Shown: positions 45,301-61,400 of the stretch, piece by piece
Layout of the letters: the number at the start of each line of letters is the position of its first letter
Numbering within the stretch: the stretch's first letter is position 1
Assembly: GCA_943735955.1 (NCBI GenBank)
Contig: CALSEQ010000033.1
Location: 1,147,001-1,211,000, forward strand
DNA from: Piscicola geometra
Taxonomy: Eukaryota > Annelida > Clitellata > Hirudinida > Piscicolidae
Direction: 5' to 3'
Length of the DNA: 64,000 nt
Notes under the pieces: model-generated
What the model was told of the DNA's origin: nothing
The model's input: the letters and a program-made list of their open reading frames with translations, nothing else
Databases searched by the model: none
Translations under genes and position numbers: made by a program

Positions 45301-48300
45301 ATTAATGTAAATATGCAATATATGTAAATATGCAATATATGTAAATATGCAATATATGTAAATATGCAAATATGCAGTATATGCAAATATGCAATATATG
45401 CAAATATGCAATATATGTAAATATGCTATATATGTAAATATGCAATATATGTAAATATGCAATATATGTAAATATGCAATATATGTAAATATGCAATATA
45501 TGTAATAAAGCAATATATGTAAATATGCAATATATGTAAATATGCAATATATGTAAATATGCAATATATGTAAATATGCAATATATGTAAATATGCAAAT
45601 ATGCAATATATGCAAATATGCAATATATGCTAATATGCAATATATGTAAATATGCAATATATGTAAATATGCAATATATGTAAATATGCAATATATGTAA
45701 ATATGCAATATACGTAAATATGCAATATATGTAAATATGCAATTATGCAATATATGCAAATATGCAATAAATGCAAATATGCAATATATGTAAATATGCA
45801 ATATATGTAAATATGCAATATATGTAAATATGCAATATATGTAAATATGCAATATATGTAAATAGTCAATATATGTAAATATGCAATATATGTAAATATG
45901 CATTATATGTAAATATGCAATATATGTAAATATGCAATATATGTAAATATGCAATATATGTAAATATGCAATATATGTAAATATGCAATATATGTAAATA
46001 TGCAATATATGTAAATATGCAATATATGTAAATATGCAATATATGTAAATATGCAATATATGTAAATATGCAATATATGTAAATACGCAATATATGTAAA
46101 TATGCAATATATGTAAATATGCAATATATGTAAATATGCAATATATGTAAATATGCAAATATGCAATATATGCAAATGTGCAATATATGCAAAAATGCAA
46201 TATATGTAAATATGCAATATATGTAAATATGCAATATATGTAAATATGCGATATATGTAAATATGCAAAATATGTAAATATGCAATATATGTAAGTATGC
46301 AATATATGTAAATATGCAACTATGCAATATATGCAAATATGCAATATATGCAAATATGCAATATATGCAAATATGCAATATATGTAAATATGCAATATAT
46401 GTAAATATGCAATATATGTAAATATGCAATATATGTAAATATGCAATATATGTAAATATGCAATATATGCAAATATGCAATATATGCAAATAGGCAATAT
46501 ATGTAAATATGCAATATATGTAAATAAGCAATATATGTAAAAATGCAATATATGTAAATATGCAATATATGTAAATATGCAATATATCTAAATATGCAAT
46601 ATATGTAAATATCCAATATATGCAAATATGCAATATAAGTAAGTATGCATTATATGTAAATATGCAATATATGTAAATATGCAATATATGTAAATATGCA
46701 ATATATGTAAATATGCAATATATGTAAATATGCAATATATGTAAATATGCAATATATGTAAATATGCAATATATGTAAATATGCAATATATGTAAATATG
46801 CAATATATGTGAATATGCAATATATGTAAATATGCAATATATGTAAATATGCAATATATGTGAATATGCAATATATGCAAATATGCAATAGATGCAAATA
46901 TGCAATATATGTAAATATGCAATATATGTAAATATGCAATAAATGTAAATATGCAATATATGTAAATATGCAATATATGTAAATAGGCAATGTGTGTAAA
47001 TATGCAATTTATGTAAATATGCAATATATGTAAATATGCAATTTATGTAAATATGCAATATATGTAAAAATGCATTATATGTAAATATGCAAATATGCAA
47101 TATATGCAAATATGCAATATATGCAAATATGCAATATATGCAAATATGCAATATATGTAAATATGCAATATATGTAAATATGCAATATATCTAAATATGC
47201 AATATATGTAAATATGCAATATATGCAAATATGCAATATATGTGAATATGCAATATATGCAAATATGCAATAGATGCAAATATGCAATATATGTAAATAT
47301 GCAATATATGTAAATATGCAATAAATGTAAATATGCAATATATGTAAATATGCAATATATGTAAATAGGCAATGTATGTAATTATGCAATTTATGTAAAT
47401 ATGCAATATATGTAAATATGCAATTTATGTAAATATGCAATATATGTAAATACGCAATATGTGTAAATATGCAAATATGCAATATATGCAAATATGCAAT
47501 ATATGCAAATATGCAGTATATGCAAATATGCAATATATGCAAATGAGCAATATATGTAAATATGCAATATATGTAAATATGCAATATATGTGAATATGCA
47601 ATATATGTAAATATGCAATATATGTAAATATGCAATATATGTAAATATGCAATATATGTAAATATGCAATATATGTAAATATTCAATATATGTAAATATG
47701 CAATATATGTAAATATGCAATATATGTAAATATGCAATATATGCAAATATGCAAAATATGTAAATATGCAATATATGTAAATATGCAATATATGTAAATA
47801 TGCAATATATGTAAATATGCAATATATGTAAATATGCAATTAATGTAAATATGCAATATATGTAAATATGCAATATATGTAAATATGCAATATATGTAAA
47901 TATGCAATATATGTAAATATGCAATATATGTAAATATGCAATTAATGTAAATATGCAATATATGTCAATATGCAATATATGTAAATATGCAATATATGTA
48001 AATATGCAAATATGCAGTATATGCAAATATGCAATATATGCAAATATGCAATATATGTAAATATGCTATATATGTAAATATGCAATATATGTAAATATGC
48101 AATATATGTAAATATGCAATATATGTAAATATGCAATATATGTAATAAAGCAATATATGTAAATATGCAATATATGTAAATATGCAATATATGTAACTAT
48201 GCAATATATGTAAATATGCAATATATGTAAATATGCAAATATGCAATATATGCAAATATGCAAAATATGCTAATATGCAATATATGTAAATATGCAATAT

Positions 48301-50300
48301 ATGTAAATATGCAATATATGTAAATATGCAATATATGTAAATATGCAATATACGTAAATATGCAATATATGTAAATATGCAATTATGCAATATATGCAAA
48401 TATGCAATAAATGCAAATATGCAATATATGTAAATATGCAATATATGTAAATATGCAATATATGTAAATATGCAATATATGTAAATATGCAATATATGTA
48501 AATAGGCAATATATGTAAATATGCAATATATGTAAATATGCAATAATGCAATATATGCAAATATGCAATATATGCAAATATGCAATATATGTAAATATGC
48601 AATATATGTAAATATGCAATATATGTAAATATGCAATATATGTAAATATGCAATATATGTAAATATGCAATATATGTAAATATGCAATATATGTAAATAT
48701 GCAATATATGTAAATATGCAATATATGTAAATATGCAATATATGTAAATATGCAATATATGTAAATATGCAAATATGCAATATATGCAAATGTGCAATAT
48801 ATGCAAAAATGCAATATATGTAAATATGCAATATATGTAAATATGCAATATATGTAAATATGCAATATATGTAAATATGCAAAATATGTAAATATGCAAT
48901 ATATGTAAGTATGCAATATATGTAAATATGCAACTATGCAATATATGCAAATATGCAATATATGCAAATATGCAATATATGCAAATATGCAATATATGTA
49001 AATATGCAATATATGTAAATATGCAATATATGTAAATATGCAATATATGTAAATATGCAATATATGTAAATATGCAATATATGCAAATATGCAATATATG
49101 CAAATAGGCAATATATGTAAATATGCAATATATGTAAATAAGCAATATATGTAAAAATGCAATATATGTAAATATGCAATATATGTAAATATGCAATATA
49201 TCTAAATATGCAATATATGTAAATATCCAATATATGCAAATATGCAATATATGTAAGTATGCATTATATGTAAATATGCAATATATGTAACTATGCAATA
49301 TATGTAAATATGCAATATATGTAAATATGCAATATATGTAAATATGCAATATATGTAAATATGCAATATATGTAAATATGCAATATATGTAAATATGCAA
49401 TATATGTAAATATGCAATATATGTGAATATGCAATATATGTAAATATGCAATATATGTAAATATGCAATATATGTGAATATGCAATATATGCAAATATGC
49501 AATAGATGCAACTATGCAATATATGTAAATATGCAATATATGTAAATATGCAATAAATGTAAATATGCAATATATGTAAATATGCAATATATGTAAATAG
49601 GCAATGTATGTAAATATGCAATTTATGTAAATATGCAATATATGTAAATATGCAATTTATGTAAATATGCAATATATGTAAAAATGCATTATATGTAAAT
49701 ATGCAAATATGCAATATATGCAAATATGCAATATACGCAAATATGCAATATATGTAAATATGCAATATATGTAAATATGCAATATATCTAAATATGCAAT
49801 ATATGTAAATATGCAATATATGCAAATATGCAATATATGTGAATATGCAATATATGCAAATATGCAATAGATGCAAATATGCAATATATGTAAATATGCA
49901 ATATATGTAAATATGCAATAAATGTAAATATGCAATATATGTAAATATGCAATATATGTAAATAGGCAATGTATGTAATTATGCAATTTATGTAAATATG
50001 CAATATATGTAAATATGCAATTTATGTAAATATGCAATATATGTAAATACGCAATATATGTAAATATGCAAATATGCAATATATGCAAATATGCAATATA
50101 TGCAAATATGCAATATATGCAAATATGCAATATATGCAAATGAGCAATATATGTAAATATGCAATATATGTAAATATGCAATATATGTGAATATGCAATA
50201 TATGTAAATATGCAATATATGTAAATATGCAATATATGTAAATATGCAATATATGTAAATATGCAAATATGCAATATATGCAAATATGCAATATATGCAA
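42300..50300. repeat. Zone B regular 2.6-2.8 kb HOR (three copies)
   Basis: GTAATAAAGC anchors lie at 42761, 45502 and 48142 (steps 2741 and 2640). The second-half marker ATATATCTAAATATGC lies at 44619, 47191 and 49788 (2572 and 2597). A further ATATATCTAAATATGC series is at 43787, 46588 and 49202. GCAATAGATGC pairs follow each. Between 42761 and 45502 I count nine extra 8-bp half-units (including GCAATTAT and GCAACTAT forms), matching 2741 = 17x152 + 8x9 + 85, that is 17x157 + 72. Copies differ by whole monomers and scattered substitutions. Confidence 0.8.
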
Positions 50301-53300
50301 ATATGCAATATATGTAAATATGCAATATTTGTAAATATGCAATATATGTAAATATGCAATATATGTAAATATGCATTATATGTAATTATGCAATATATGT
50401 AAATATGCAATATATGTAAATATGCAATATATTTAAATATGCAATATACGTAATTATGCAATATATGTAAATATGCAATATATGTAAAGATGCAATATAT
50501 GTAAATATGCAATATATGCTAATATGCAATATATGCAAATAGGCAATATATGTAAATATGCAATATATGTAAATATGCAATATATGTGAATATGCAATAT
50601 ATGTAAATATGCAATATATGTAAATATGCAATCTAGTAAATATGCAATATATGTAAATATGCAATATATGCAAATATGCAGTATATGTAAATATGCAATA
50701 TATGTAAATATGCAATATATGTAAACATGCAATATATGTAAATATGCAATATATGTAAATATGCAATATATGTAAATATGCAATATATGTAAATATGCAA
50801 ATATGCAATATATGCAATAATGCAATATATGCAAATATGCAATATATGTAAATATGCAATATATGTAAACATGCAATATATGTAAATATGCAATATATGT
50901 AAATATGCAATATATGTAAATATGCAATATATGTAAATATGCAATATATGTAAATATGCAATATATGTAAATATGCAATATATGTAAATATGCAATATAT
51001 GTAAATATGCATTATATGTAAATATGCAATATATGCAAATATGCAATATATGTAAATATGCAATATATGTAAATATGCAATATATGTAAATATGCAATAT
51101 ATGTAAATATGCAATATATGTAAATATGCAATATATGTTAATATGCAATATATGTGAATATGCAATATATGTAAATATGCAATATATGTAAATATGCAAT
51201 ATATGTAAATATGCAATATATGTAAGTATGCAATATATGTAAATATGCAATATATGTAAATATGCAATATATGTAAATATGCAATATATGTAAATATGCA
51301 ATATATGTAAATATGCAAATATGCAATATATGCAATAATGCAATATATGCAAATATGCAATATATGTAAATATGCAATATATGTAAACATGCAATATATG
51401 TAAATATGCAATATATGTAAATATGCAATATATGTAAATATGCAATATATGTAAATATGCAATATATGTAAATATGCAATATATGTAAATATGCATTATA
51501 TGTAAATATGCAGTATATGTGAAAATGCAATATATGTAAATATGCAATATATGTAAATATGCAATATATGTAAATATGCATTATATGAAATATGCAATAT
51601 ATGTAAATATGCAATATATGTAAATATGCAATATATGTAAATATGCAATATATGTGAATATGCAATATATGTAAATATGCAGTATATGTAAATATGCAAA
51701 TATGCAATATATGCAAATATGCAATATATGCAAATATGCAATATATGTAAATATGCAATATATGTAAATATGCAATATATGTAAATATGCAATATATGTA
51801 AATAAGCAATATATGTAAATATGCAATATATGTAAATATGCAATAAATGTAAATATGCAATATATGTAAATATGCAATATATGTAAATATGCAATATATG
51901 TAAATATGCAATATAAGTAAATATGCAATATATGTAAATATGCAATATATGTAAATATGCAATATATGTAAATATGCAATATATGTAAATATGCAAATAT
52001 GCAATATATGCAAATATGCAATACATGCGAATATGCAATATATGTAAATATGCAATATATGTAAATATGCAATATATGTAAATATGCAATATATGTAAAT
52101 ATGCAATATATGTAAATATGCAATATATGTAAATATGCAATATATGTAAATATGCAATATATGTAATTATGCAATATATGTAAATATGCAATATATGTAA
52201 ATATGCAATATATGTAAATATGCAATATATGTAAATATGCAATATATGTAAATATGCAATATATGTAAATATGCAATATATGTAAATATGCAATATATGT
52301 AAATATGCAAATATGCAATATATGCAAATATGCAATATATGCAAATATGCAATATATGTAGATATGCAATATATGTAAATATGCAATCTATGTAAATATG
52401 CATAATATGTAAATATGCAATATATGCAAATATGCAATATATGTAAATATGCAATATATGTAAACATGCAATATATGTAAATATGCAATATATGTAAATA
52501 TGCAATATATGTAAATATGCAATATATGTAAATATGCAATATATGTAAATATGCAATATATGTAAATATGCAATATATGTAAATATGCAAATATGCAATA
52601 TATGCAAATATGCAATATATGCAAATATGCAATATATGTAGATATGCAATATATGTAAATATGCAATCTATGTAAATATGCATAATATGTAAATATGCAA
52701 TATATGCAAATATGCAATATATGTAAATATGCAATATATGTAAATATGCAATATATGTAAGTATGCAATATATGTAAATATGCAATATATGTAAATATGC
52801 AATATATGTAATTATGCAATATATGTAAATATGCAATATATGTAAATATGCAATATATGTAAATATGCAATATATGTAAATATGCAATATATGTAAATAT
52901 GCAATATATGTAAATATGCAATATATGTAAATATGCAAATATGCAATATATGCAAATATGCAATATATGCAAATATGCAATATATGTAGATATGCAATAT
53001 ATGTAAATATGCAATATATGTAAATATGCAATATATGTAAATATGCAATATATGTAAATATGCAATATATGTAAATATGCAATATATGTAAATATGCAAT
53101 ATATGTAATTATGCAATATATGTAAATATGCAATATATGTAAATATGCAATATATGTAAATATGCAATATATGTAAATATGCAATATATGTAAATATGCA
53201 ATATATGTAATTATGCAATATATGTAAATATGCAATATATGTAAATATGCAATATATGTAAATATGCAATATATGTAAATATGCAATATATGTAAATATG

Positions 53301-54800
53301 CATTATATGTAAATATGCAATATATGTAAATATGCAATATATGTAAATATGCAAATATGCAATATATGCAAATATGCAATATATGCAAATATGCAATATA
53401 TGTAGATATGCAATATATGTAAATATGCAATCTATGTAAATATGCATAATATGTAAATATGCAATATATGCAAATATGCAATATATGTAAATATGCAATA
53501 TATGTAAATATGCAAAATATGTAAATATGCAATATATGTAAATATGCAATATATGTAAATATGCAATATATGTAAATATGCAATATATGTAATTATGCAA
53601 TATATGTAAATATGCAATATATGTAAATATGCAATATATGTAAATATGCAATATATGTAAATATGCAATATATGTAAATATGCATAATATGTAAATATGC
53701 AATATATGTAAATATGCAATATATGTAACTATGCAATATATGTAAATATGCAATATATGTAAATATGCAATATATGTAAATATGCAATATATGTAAATAT
53801 GCAATATATGTAAATATGCAATATATGTAAATATGCAATATATGTAAATATGCAATATATGTAATTATGCAATATATGTAAATATGCAATATATGTAAAT
53901 ATGCAATATATGTAAATATGCAATATATGTAAATATGCAATATATGTAAATATGCATAATATGTAAATATGCAATATATGTAAATATGCAATATATGTAA
54001 CTATGCAATATATGTAAATATGCAATATATGTAAATATGCAATATACGTAAATATGCAATATATGTAAATATGCAAATATGCAATATATGCAAATATGCA
54101 ATATATGCAAATAGGCAATATATGTAAATATGCAATATATGTAAATATGCAATATATGTAAATATGCAATATATGTAATTATGCAATATATGTAAATATG
54201 CAATATATGTAAATATGCAATATATGTAAATATGCAATATATGTAAATATGCAATATATGTAAATATGCAATATATGTAATTATGCAATATATGTAAATA
54301 TGCAATATATGTAAATATGCAATATATGTAAATATGCAATATATGTAAATATGCAATATATGTAAATATGCAATATATGTAAATATGCAATATATGTAAA
54401 TATGCAATATATGTAAATATGCAAATATGCAATATATGCAAATATGCAATATATGCAAATATGCAATATATGTAGATATGCAATATATGTAAATATGCAA
54501 TCTATGTAAATATGCATAATATGTAAATATGCAATATATGCAAATATGCAATATATGTAAATATGCAATATATGTAAATATGCAAAATATGTAAATATGC
54601 AATATATGTAAATATGCAATATATGTAAATATGCAATATATGTAAATATGCAATATATGTAATTATGCAATATATGTAAATATGCAATATATGTAAATAT
54701 GCAATATATGTAAATATGCAATATATGTAAATATGCAATATATGTAAATATGCATAATATGTAAATATGCAATATATGTAAATATGCAATATATGTAAGT
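50300..54800. repeat. Zone C, marked by GTAGATATGC and GCATAATATG
   Basis: The linked trio GTAGATATGC, GCAATCTATG and GCATAATATG ends near 52401, 52681, 53445 and 54515 (steps 280, 764 and 1070). The 1070-bp step is the cleanest repeat (about 53.40-53.72 and 54.47-54.79 kb), and 1070 = 17x62 + 8x2. The 50.4-52.4 kb part is less ordered and has several odd-length units: GCAATCTAGTAAAT at 50631 and GCATTATATGAAATATGC at 51579, each 1 bp short. Confidence 0.72.
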
Positions 54801-55439
54801 ATGCAATATATGTAAATATGCACTATATGTAAATACGCAGTATATGTAAATATGCAATATATGTGAATATGCAATATATGTAAATATGCAATATATGTAA
54901 ATATGCAATATATGTAAATATGCAATATATGTAAATATGCAATATATGTAAATAAGCAATATATGTAAATATGCAATATATGCAAAAATGCAATAGATGC
55001 AAATATGCAATATATGTAAATATGCAATATATGTAAATATGCAATAAATGTAAATATGCAATATATGTATATATGCAATATATGTAAATATGCAATATAT
55101 GTAAGTATGCAATTTATGCAAATATGCAATATATGTAAATATGCAATATATGTAAATATGCAATATATGTAAATATGCAATATATGTAAATATGCAATAT
55201 ATGTAAATATGCAATATATGTAAATATGCAATATATGTAAATATGCAATATATGTAAATATGCAATATATGTAAATATGCAATATATGTAAATATGCAAT
55301 ATATGTAAATATGCAATATATGTAAATATGCAATATATGTAAATATGCAAATATGCAATATATGCAAATATGCAATATATGCAATTATGCAATATATGTA
55401 AACATGCAATATATGTAAATATGCAATATATGTAAATAT

Positions 55440-57300
55440 GCAATATAATTAAATATGCAATATATGTTAATATGCAATATATGTAAATATGCAATATATG
55501 TAAATATGCAATATATGTAAATATGCAAATATGCAATATATGCAAATATGCAATATATGTAAATATGCAATATATGTAAAGATGCAATATATGTAAATAT
55601 GAAATATATGTAAATATGCAATATATGTAAATATGCAATATATGTAAGTATGCAATATATGCAAATATGCAATATATGTAAATATGCAATATATGCAAAT
55701 ATGCAATATATGCAAATATGCAATATATGCAAATATGCAATATATGCAAATATGCAATATATGCAAATATGCAATATATGTAAATATGCAATATATGTAA
55801 ATATGCAATATATGTAAATATGCAATATATGTAAATATGCAATATATGTAAATATGCAATATATGTAAATATGCAAATATGCAATATATGCAATAATGCA
55901 ATATATGTAAATATGCAATATATGCAAATATGCAATATATGTAAATATGCAATATATGTAAGTATGCAATATATGTAAATATGCAATATATGTAAATATG
56001 CAATATATGTAAATATGCAATATATGTAAATATGCATTATATGTAAATATGCAATATATGTAAATATGCAATATATGTAAATATGCAATATATGTAAATA
56101 TGCAATATATGTAAATATGCAATATATGTAAATATGCAATATATGTAAATATGCAATATATGTAAATATGCAATATATGTAAATATGCAATATATGTAAA
56201 TATGCAATATATGTAAATATGCAATATATGTAAATATGCAATATATGTAAATATGCAATATATGTAAATATGCAATATATGTAAATATGCAATATATGTA
56301 AATATGCAATATATGTAAATATGCAATATATGTAAATATGCAAATATGCAATATATGCAAATATGCAATATATGCAATTATGCAATATATGTAAACATGC
56401 AATATATGTAAATATGCAATATATGTAAATATGCAATATAATTAAATATGCAATATATGTTAATATGCAATATATGTAAATATGCAATATATGTAAATAT
56501 GCAATATATGTAAATATGCAAATATGCAATATATGCAAATATGCAATATATGCAAATATGCAATATATGTAAATATGCAATATATGTAAAGATGCAATAT
56601 ATGTAAATATGAAATATATGTAAATATGCAATATATGTAAATATGCAATATATGTAAGTATGCAATATATGCAAATATGCAATATATGTTAATATGCAAT
56701 ATATGCAAATATGCAATATATGTAAATATGCAATATATGCAAATATGCAATATATGCAAATATGCAATATATGCAAATATGCAATATATGCAAATATGCA
56801 ATATATGCAAATATGCAATATATGTAAATATGCAATATATGTAAATATGAAATATATGTAAATATGCAATATATGTAAATATGCAATATATGTAAATATG
56901 CAATATATGTAAATATGCAATATATGTAAATATGCAATATATGCAAATATGCAATACATGTAAATATGCAATATATGTAAGTATGCAATATATGTAAATA
57001 TGCAATATATGTAAATATGCAATATATGTAAATATGCAATATATGTAAATATGCATTATATGTAAATATGCAATATATGTAAATATGCAATATATGTAAA
57101 TATGCAATATATGTAAATATGCAATATATGTAAAGATGCAATATATGTAAATATGCAATATATGTAAATATGCAATATATGTAAATATGCAATACATGTA
57201 AATATGCAAATATGCAATATATGCAAATATGCAATATATGTAAATATGCAATATATGTAAATATGCAATATATGTAAAGATGCAATATATGTAAATATGC
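55440..57300. repeat. 993-bp duplication inside Zone D
   Basis: GCAATATAATTAAAT with the following GTTAATATGC unit recurs at 55440/56433, and the GTAAATATGAAATATATG unit at 55605/56600 follows at nearly the same distance. The copies then diverge through different numbers of C-form units (five or more in a row near 55690-55770 and 56730-56815). Confidence 0.7.
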
Positions 57301-58434
57301 AATATATGTCAATATGCAATATATGTAAATATGCAATATATGTAAATATGCAATAAATGTAAATATGCAATATATGTGAATATGCAATATATGTTACTAT
57401 GCAATATATGTAAATATGCAAATATGCAATATATGCAAATATGCAATATATGCAAATATGCAATATATGTAAATATGCAATATATGTAAAGATGCAATAT
57501 ATGTAAGTATGCAATATATGTAAATATGCAATATATGTAAATATGCAATATATGTAAATATGCAATATATGTAAATATGCAATATATGTAAATATGCAAT
57601 ATATGTAAATATGCAATATATGTAAATATGCAATATATGTAAATATGCAATATATGTAAATATGCAATATATGTAAATATGCAATATATGTAAATATGCA
57701 ATATATGCAAATATGCAATAGATGCAAATATGCAATATATGTAAATATGCAATATATGTAAATATGCAATAAATGTAAATATGCAATATATGTAAATATG
57801 CAATATATGTAAATATGCAATATATGTAAGTATGCAATTTATGCAAATATGCAATATATGTAAATATGCAATATATGTAAATAAGCAATATATGTAAATA
57901 TGCAATATATGTAAATATGCAATATATGTAAATATGCAATATATGTAAATATGCAATATATGTAAATATGCAATATATGTAAATATGCAATATATGTAAA
58001 TATGCAATATATGTAAATATGCAATATATGTAAATATGCAAATATGCAATATATGCAAAGATGCAATATATGCAATTATGCAATATATGTAAACATGCAA
58101 TATATGTAAATATGCAATATATGTAAATATGCAATATAATTAAGTATGCAGTATATGTTAATATGCAATATATGTAAATATGCAATATATGTAAATATGC
58201 AATATATGTAAATATGCAAATATGCAATATATGCAAATATGCAATATATGCAAATATGCAATATATGCAAATATGCAATATATGCAAATATGCAATATAT
58301 GCAAATATGCAATATATGCAAATATGCAATATATGTAAATATGCAATATATGTAAAGATGCAATATATGTAAATATGAAATATATGTAAGTATGCAATAT
58401 ATGTAATAATGCAATATATGTAAATATGCAATTG

Positions 58435-61400
58435 ATGTAAATATGCAAATATGCAATATATGCAAATATGCAATATATGCAAATATGCAATATATGCAAA
58501 TATGCAATATATGCAAATATGCAATATATGCAAATATGCAATATATGCAAATATGCAATATATGCAAATATGCAATATATGTAAATATGCAATATATGTA
58601 AATATGCAATATATGTAAATATGCAATATATGTAAATATGCAATATATGTAAATATGCAATATATGTAAATATGCAATATATGTAAATATGCAATATATG
58701 CAAATATGCAATAATGTAAATATGCAATATATGTAAGTATGCAATATATGTAAATATGCAATATATGTAAATATGCAATATATGTAAATATGCAATATAT
58801 GTAAATATGCATTATATGTAAATATGCAATATATGTAAATATGCAATATATGTAAATATGCAATATATGTAAATATGCAATATATGTAAAGATGCAATAT
58901 ATGTAAATATGCAATATATGTAAATATGCAATATATGTAAATATGCAATACATGTAAATATGCAAATATGCAATATATGCAAATATGCAATATATGTAAA
59001 TATGCAATATATGTAAATATGCAATATATGTAAAGATGCAATATATGTAAATATGCAATATATGTAAAAATGCAATATATGTAAATATGCAATATATGTA
59101 AATATGCAATAAATGTAAATATGCAATATATGTAAATATGCAATATATGTTACTATGCAATATATGTAAATATGCAAATATGCAATATATGCAAATATGC
59201 AATATATGCAAATATGCAATATATGTAAATATGCAATATATGTAAAGATGCAATATATGTAAGTATGCAATATATGTAAATATGCAATATATGTAAATAT
59301 GCAATATATGTAAAAAGGCAAATATGCAATATATGCAAATATGCAATATATGCAAATATGCAATATATGTAAAAATGCAATATATGTAAAGATTCAATAT
59401 ATGTAAGTATGCAATATATGTAAATATGCAATATATGTAAACATGCAATATATGTAAATATGCAATATATGTAAATATGCAATATAATTAAATATGCAAT
59501 ATATGTTAATATGCAATATATGTAAATATGCAATATATGTAAATATGCAATATATGTAAATATGCAATATATGTAAATATGCAATACATGTAAATATGCA
59601 AATATGCAATATATGCAAATATGCAATATATGCAAATATGCAATAGATGTAAATATGCAATATATGTAAAGATGCAATATATGTAAATATGCAATATATG
59701 TAAATATGCAATATATGTAAATATGCAATATATGTAAATATGCAAATATGCAATATATGCAAATATGCAATATATGCAAATATGCAATATATGTAAATAT
59801 GCAATATATGTAAAGATGCAATATATGTAAGTATGCAATATATGTAAATATGCAATATATGTAAATATGCAATATATGTAAATATGCAATATATGTAAAT
59901 ATGCAATATATGTAAATATGCAATATATGTAAATATGCAATATATGTAAATATGCAATATATGTAAATATGCAATATATGTAAATATGCAATATATGTAA
60001 ATATGCAATATATGTAAATATGCAATATATGCAAATATGCAATAGATGCAAATATGCAATATATGTAAATATGCAATATATGTAAATATGCAATAAATGT
60101 AAATATGCAATATATGTAAATATGCAATATATGTAAATATGCAATATATGTAAGTATGCAATTTATGCAAATATGCAATATATGTAAATATGCAATATAT
60201 GTAAATAAGCAATATATGTAAATATGCAATATATGTAAATATGCAATATATGTAAATATGCAATATATGTAAATATGCAATATATGTAAATATGCAATAT
60301 ATGTAAATATGCAATATATGTAAATATGCAATATATGTAAATATGCAATATATGTAAATATGCAAATATGCAATATATGCAAAGATGCAATATATGCAAT
60401 TATGCAATATATGTAAACATGCAATATATGTAAATATGCAATATATGTAAATATGCAATATAATTAAGTATGCAGTATATGTTAATATGCAATATATGTA
60501 AATATGCAATATATGTAAATATGCAATATATGTAAATATGCAAATATGCAATATATGCAAATATGCAATATATGCAAATATGCAATATATGTAAATATGC
60601 AATATATGTAAAGATGCAATATATGTAAATATGAAATATATGTAAGTATGCAATATATGTAATAATGCAATATATGTAAATATGCAATTGATGTAAATAT
60701 GCAAATATGCAATATATGCAAATATGCAATATATGCAAATATGCAATATATGCAAATATGCAATATATGCAAATATGCAATATATGCAAATATGCAATAT
60801 ATGCAAATATGCAATATATGCAAATATGCAATATATGTAAATATGCAATATATGTAAATATGCAATATATGTAAATATGCAATATATGTAAATATGCAAT
60901 ATATGTAAATATGCAATATATGTAAATATGCAATATATGTAAATATGCAATATATGCAAATATGCAATAATGTAAATATGCAATATATGTAAGTATGCAA
61001 TATATGTAAATATGCAATATATGTAAATATGCAATATATGTAAATATGCAATATATGTAAATATGCATTATATGTAAATATGCAATATATGTAAATATGC
61101 AATATATGTAAATATGCAATATATGTAAATATGCAATATATGTAAAGATGCAATATATGTAAATATGCAATATATGTAAATATGCAATATATGTAAATAT
61201 GCAATACATGTAAATATGCAAATATGCAATATATGCAAATATGCAATATATGTAAATATGCAATATATGTAAATATGCAATATATGTAAAGATGCAATAT
61301 ATGTAAATATGCAATATATGTAAAAATGCAATATATGTAAATATGCAATATATGTAAATATGCAATAAATGTAAATATGCAATATATGTAAATATGCAAT

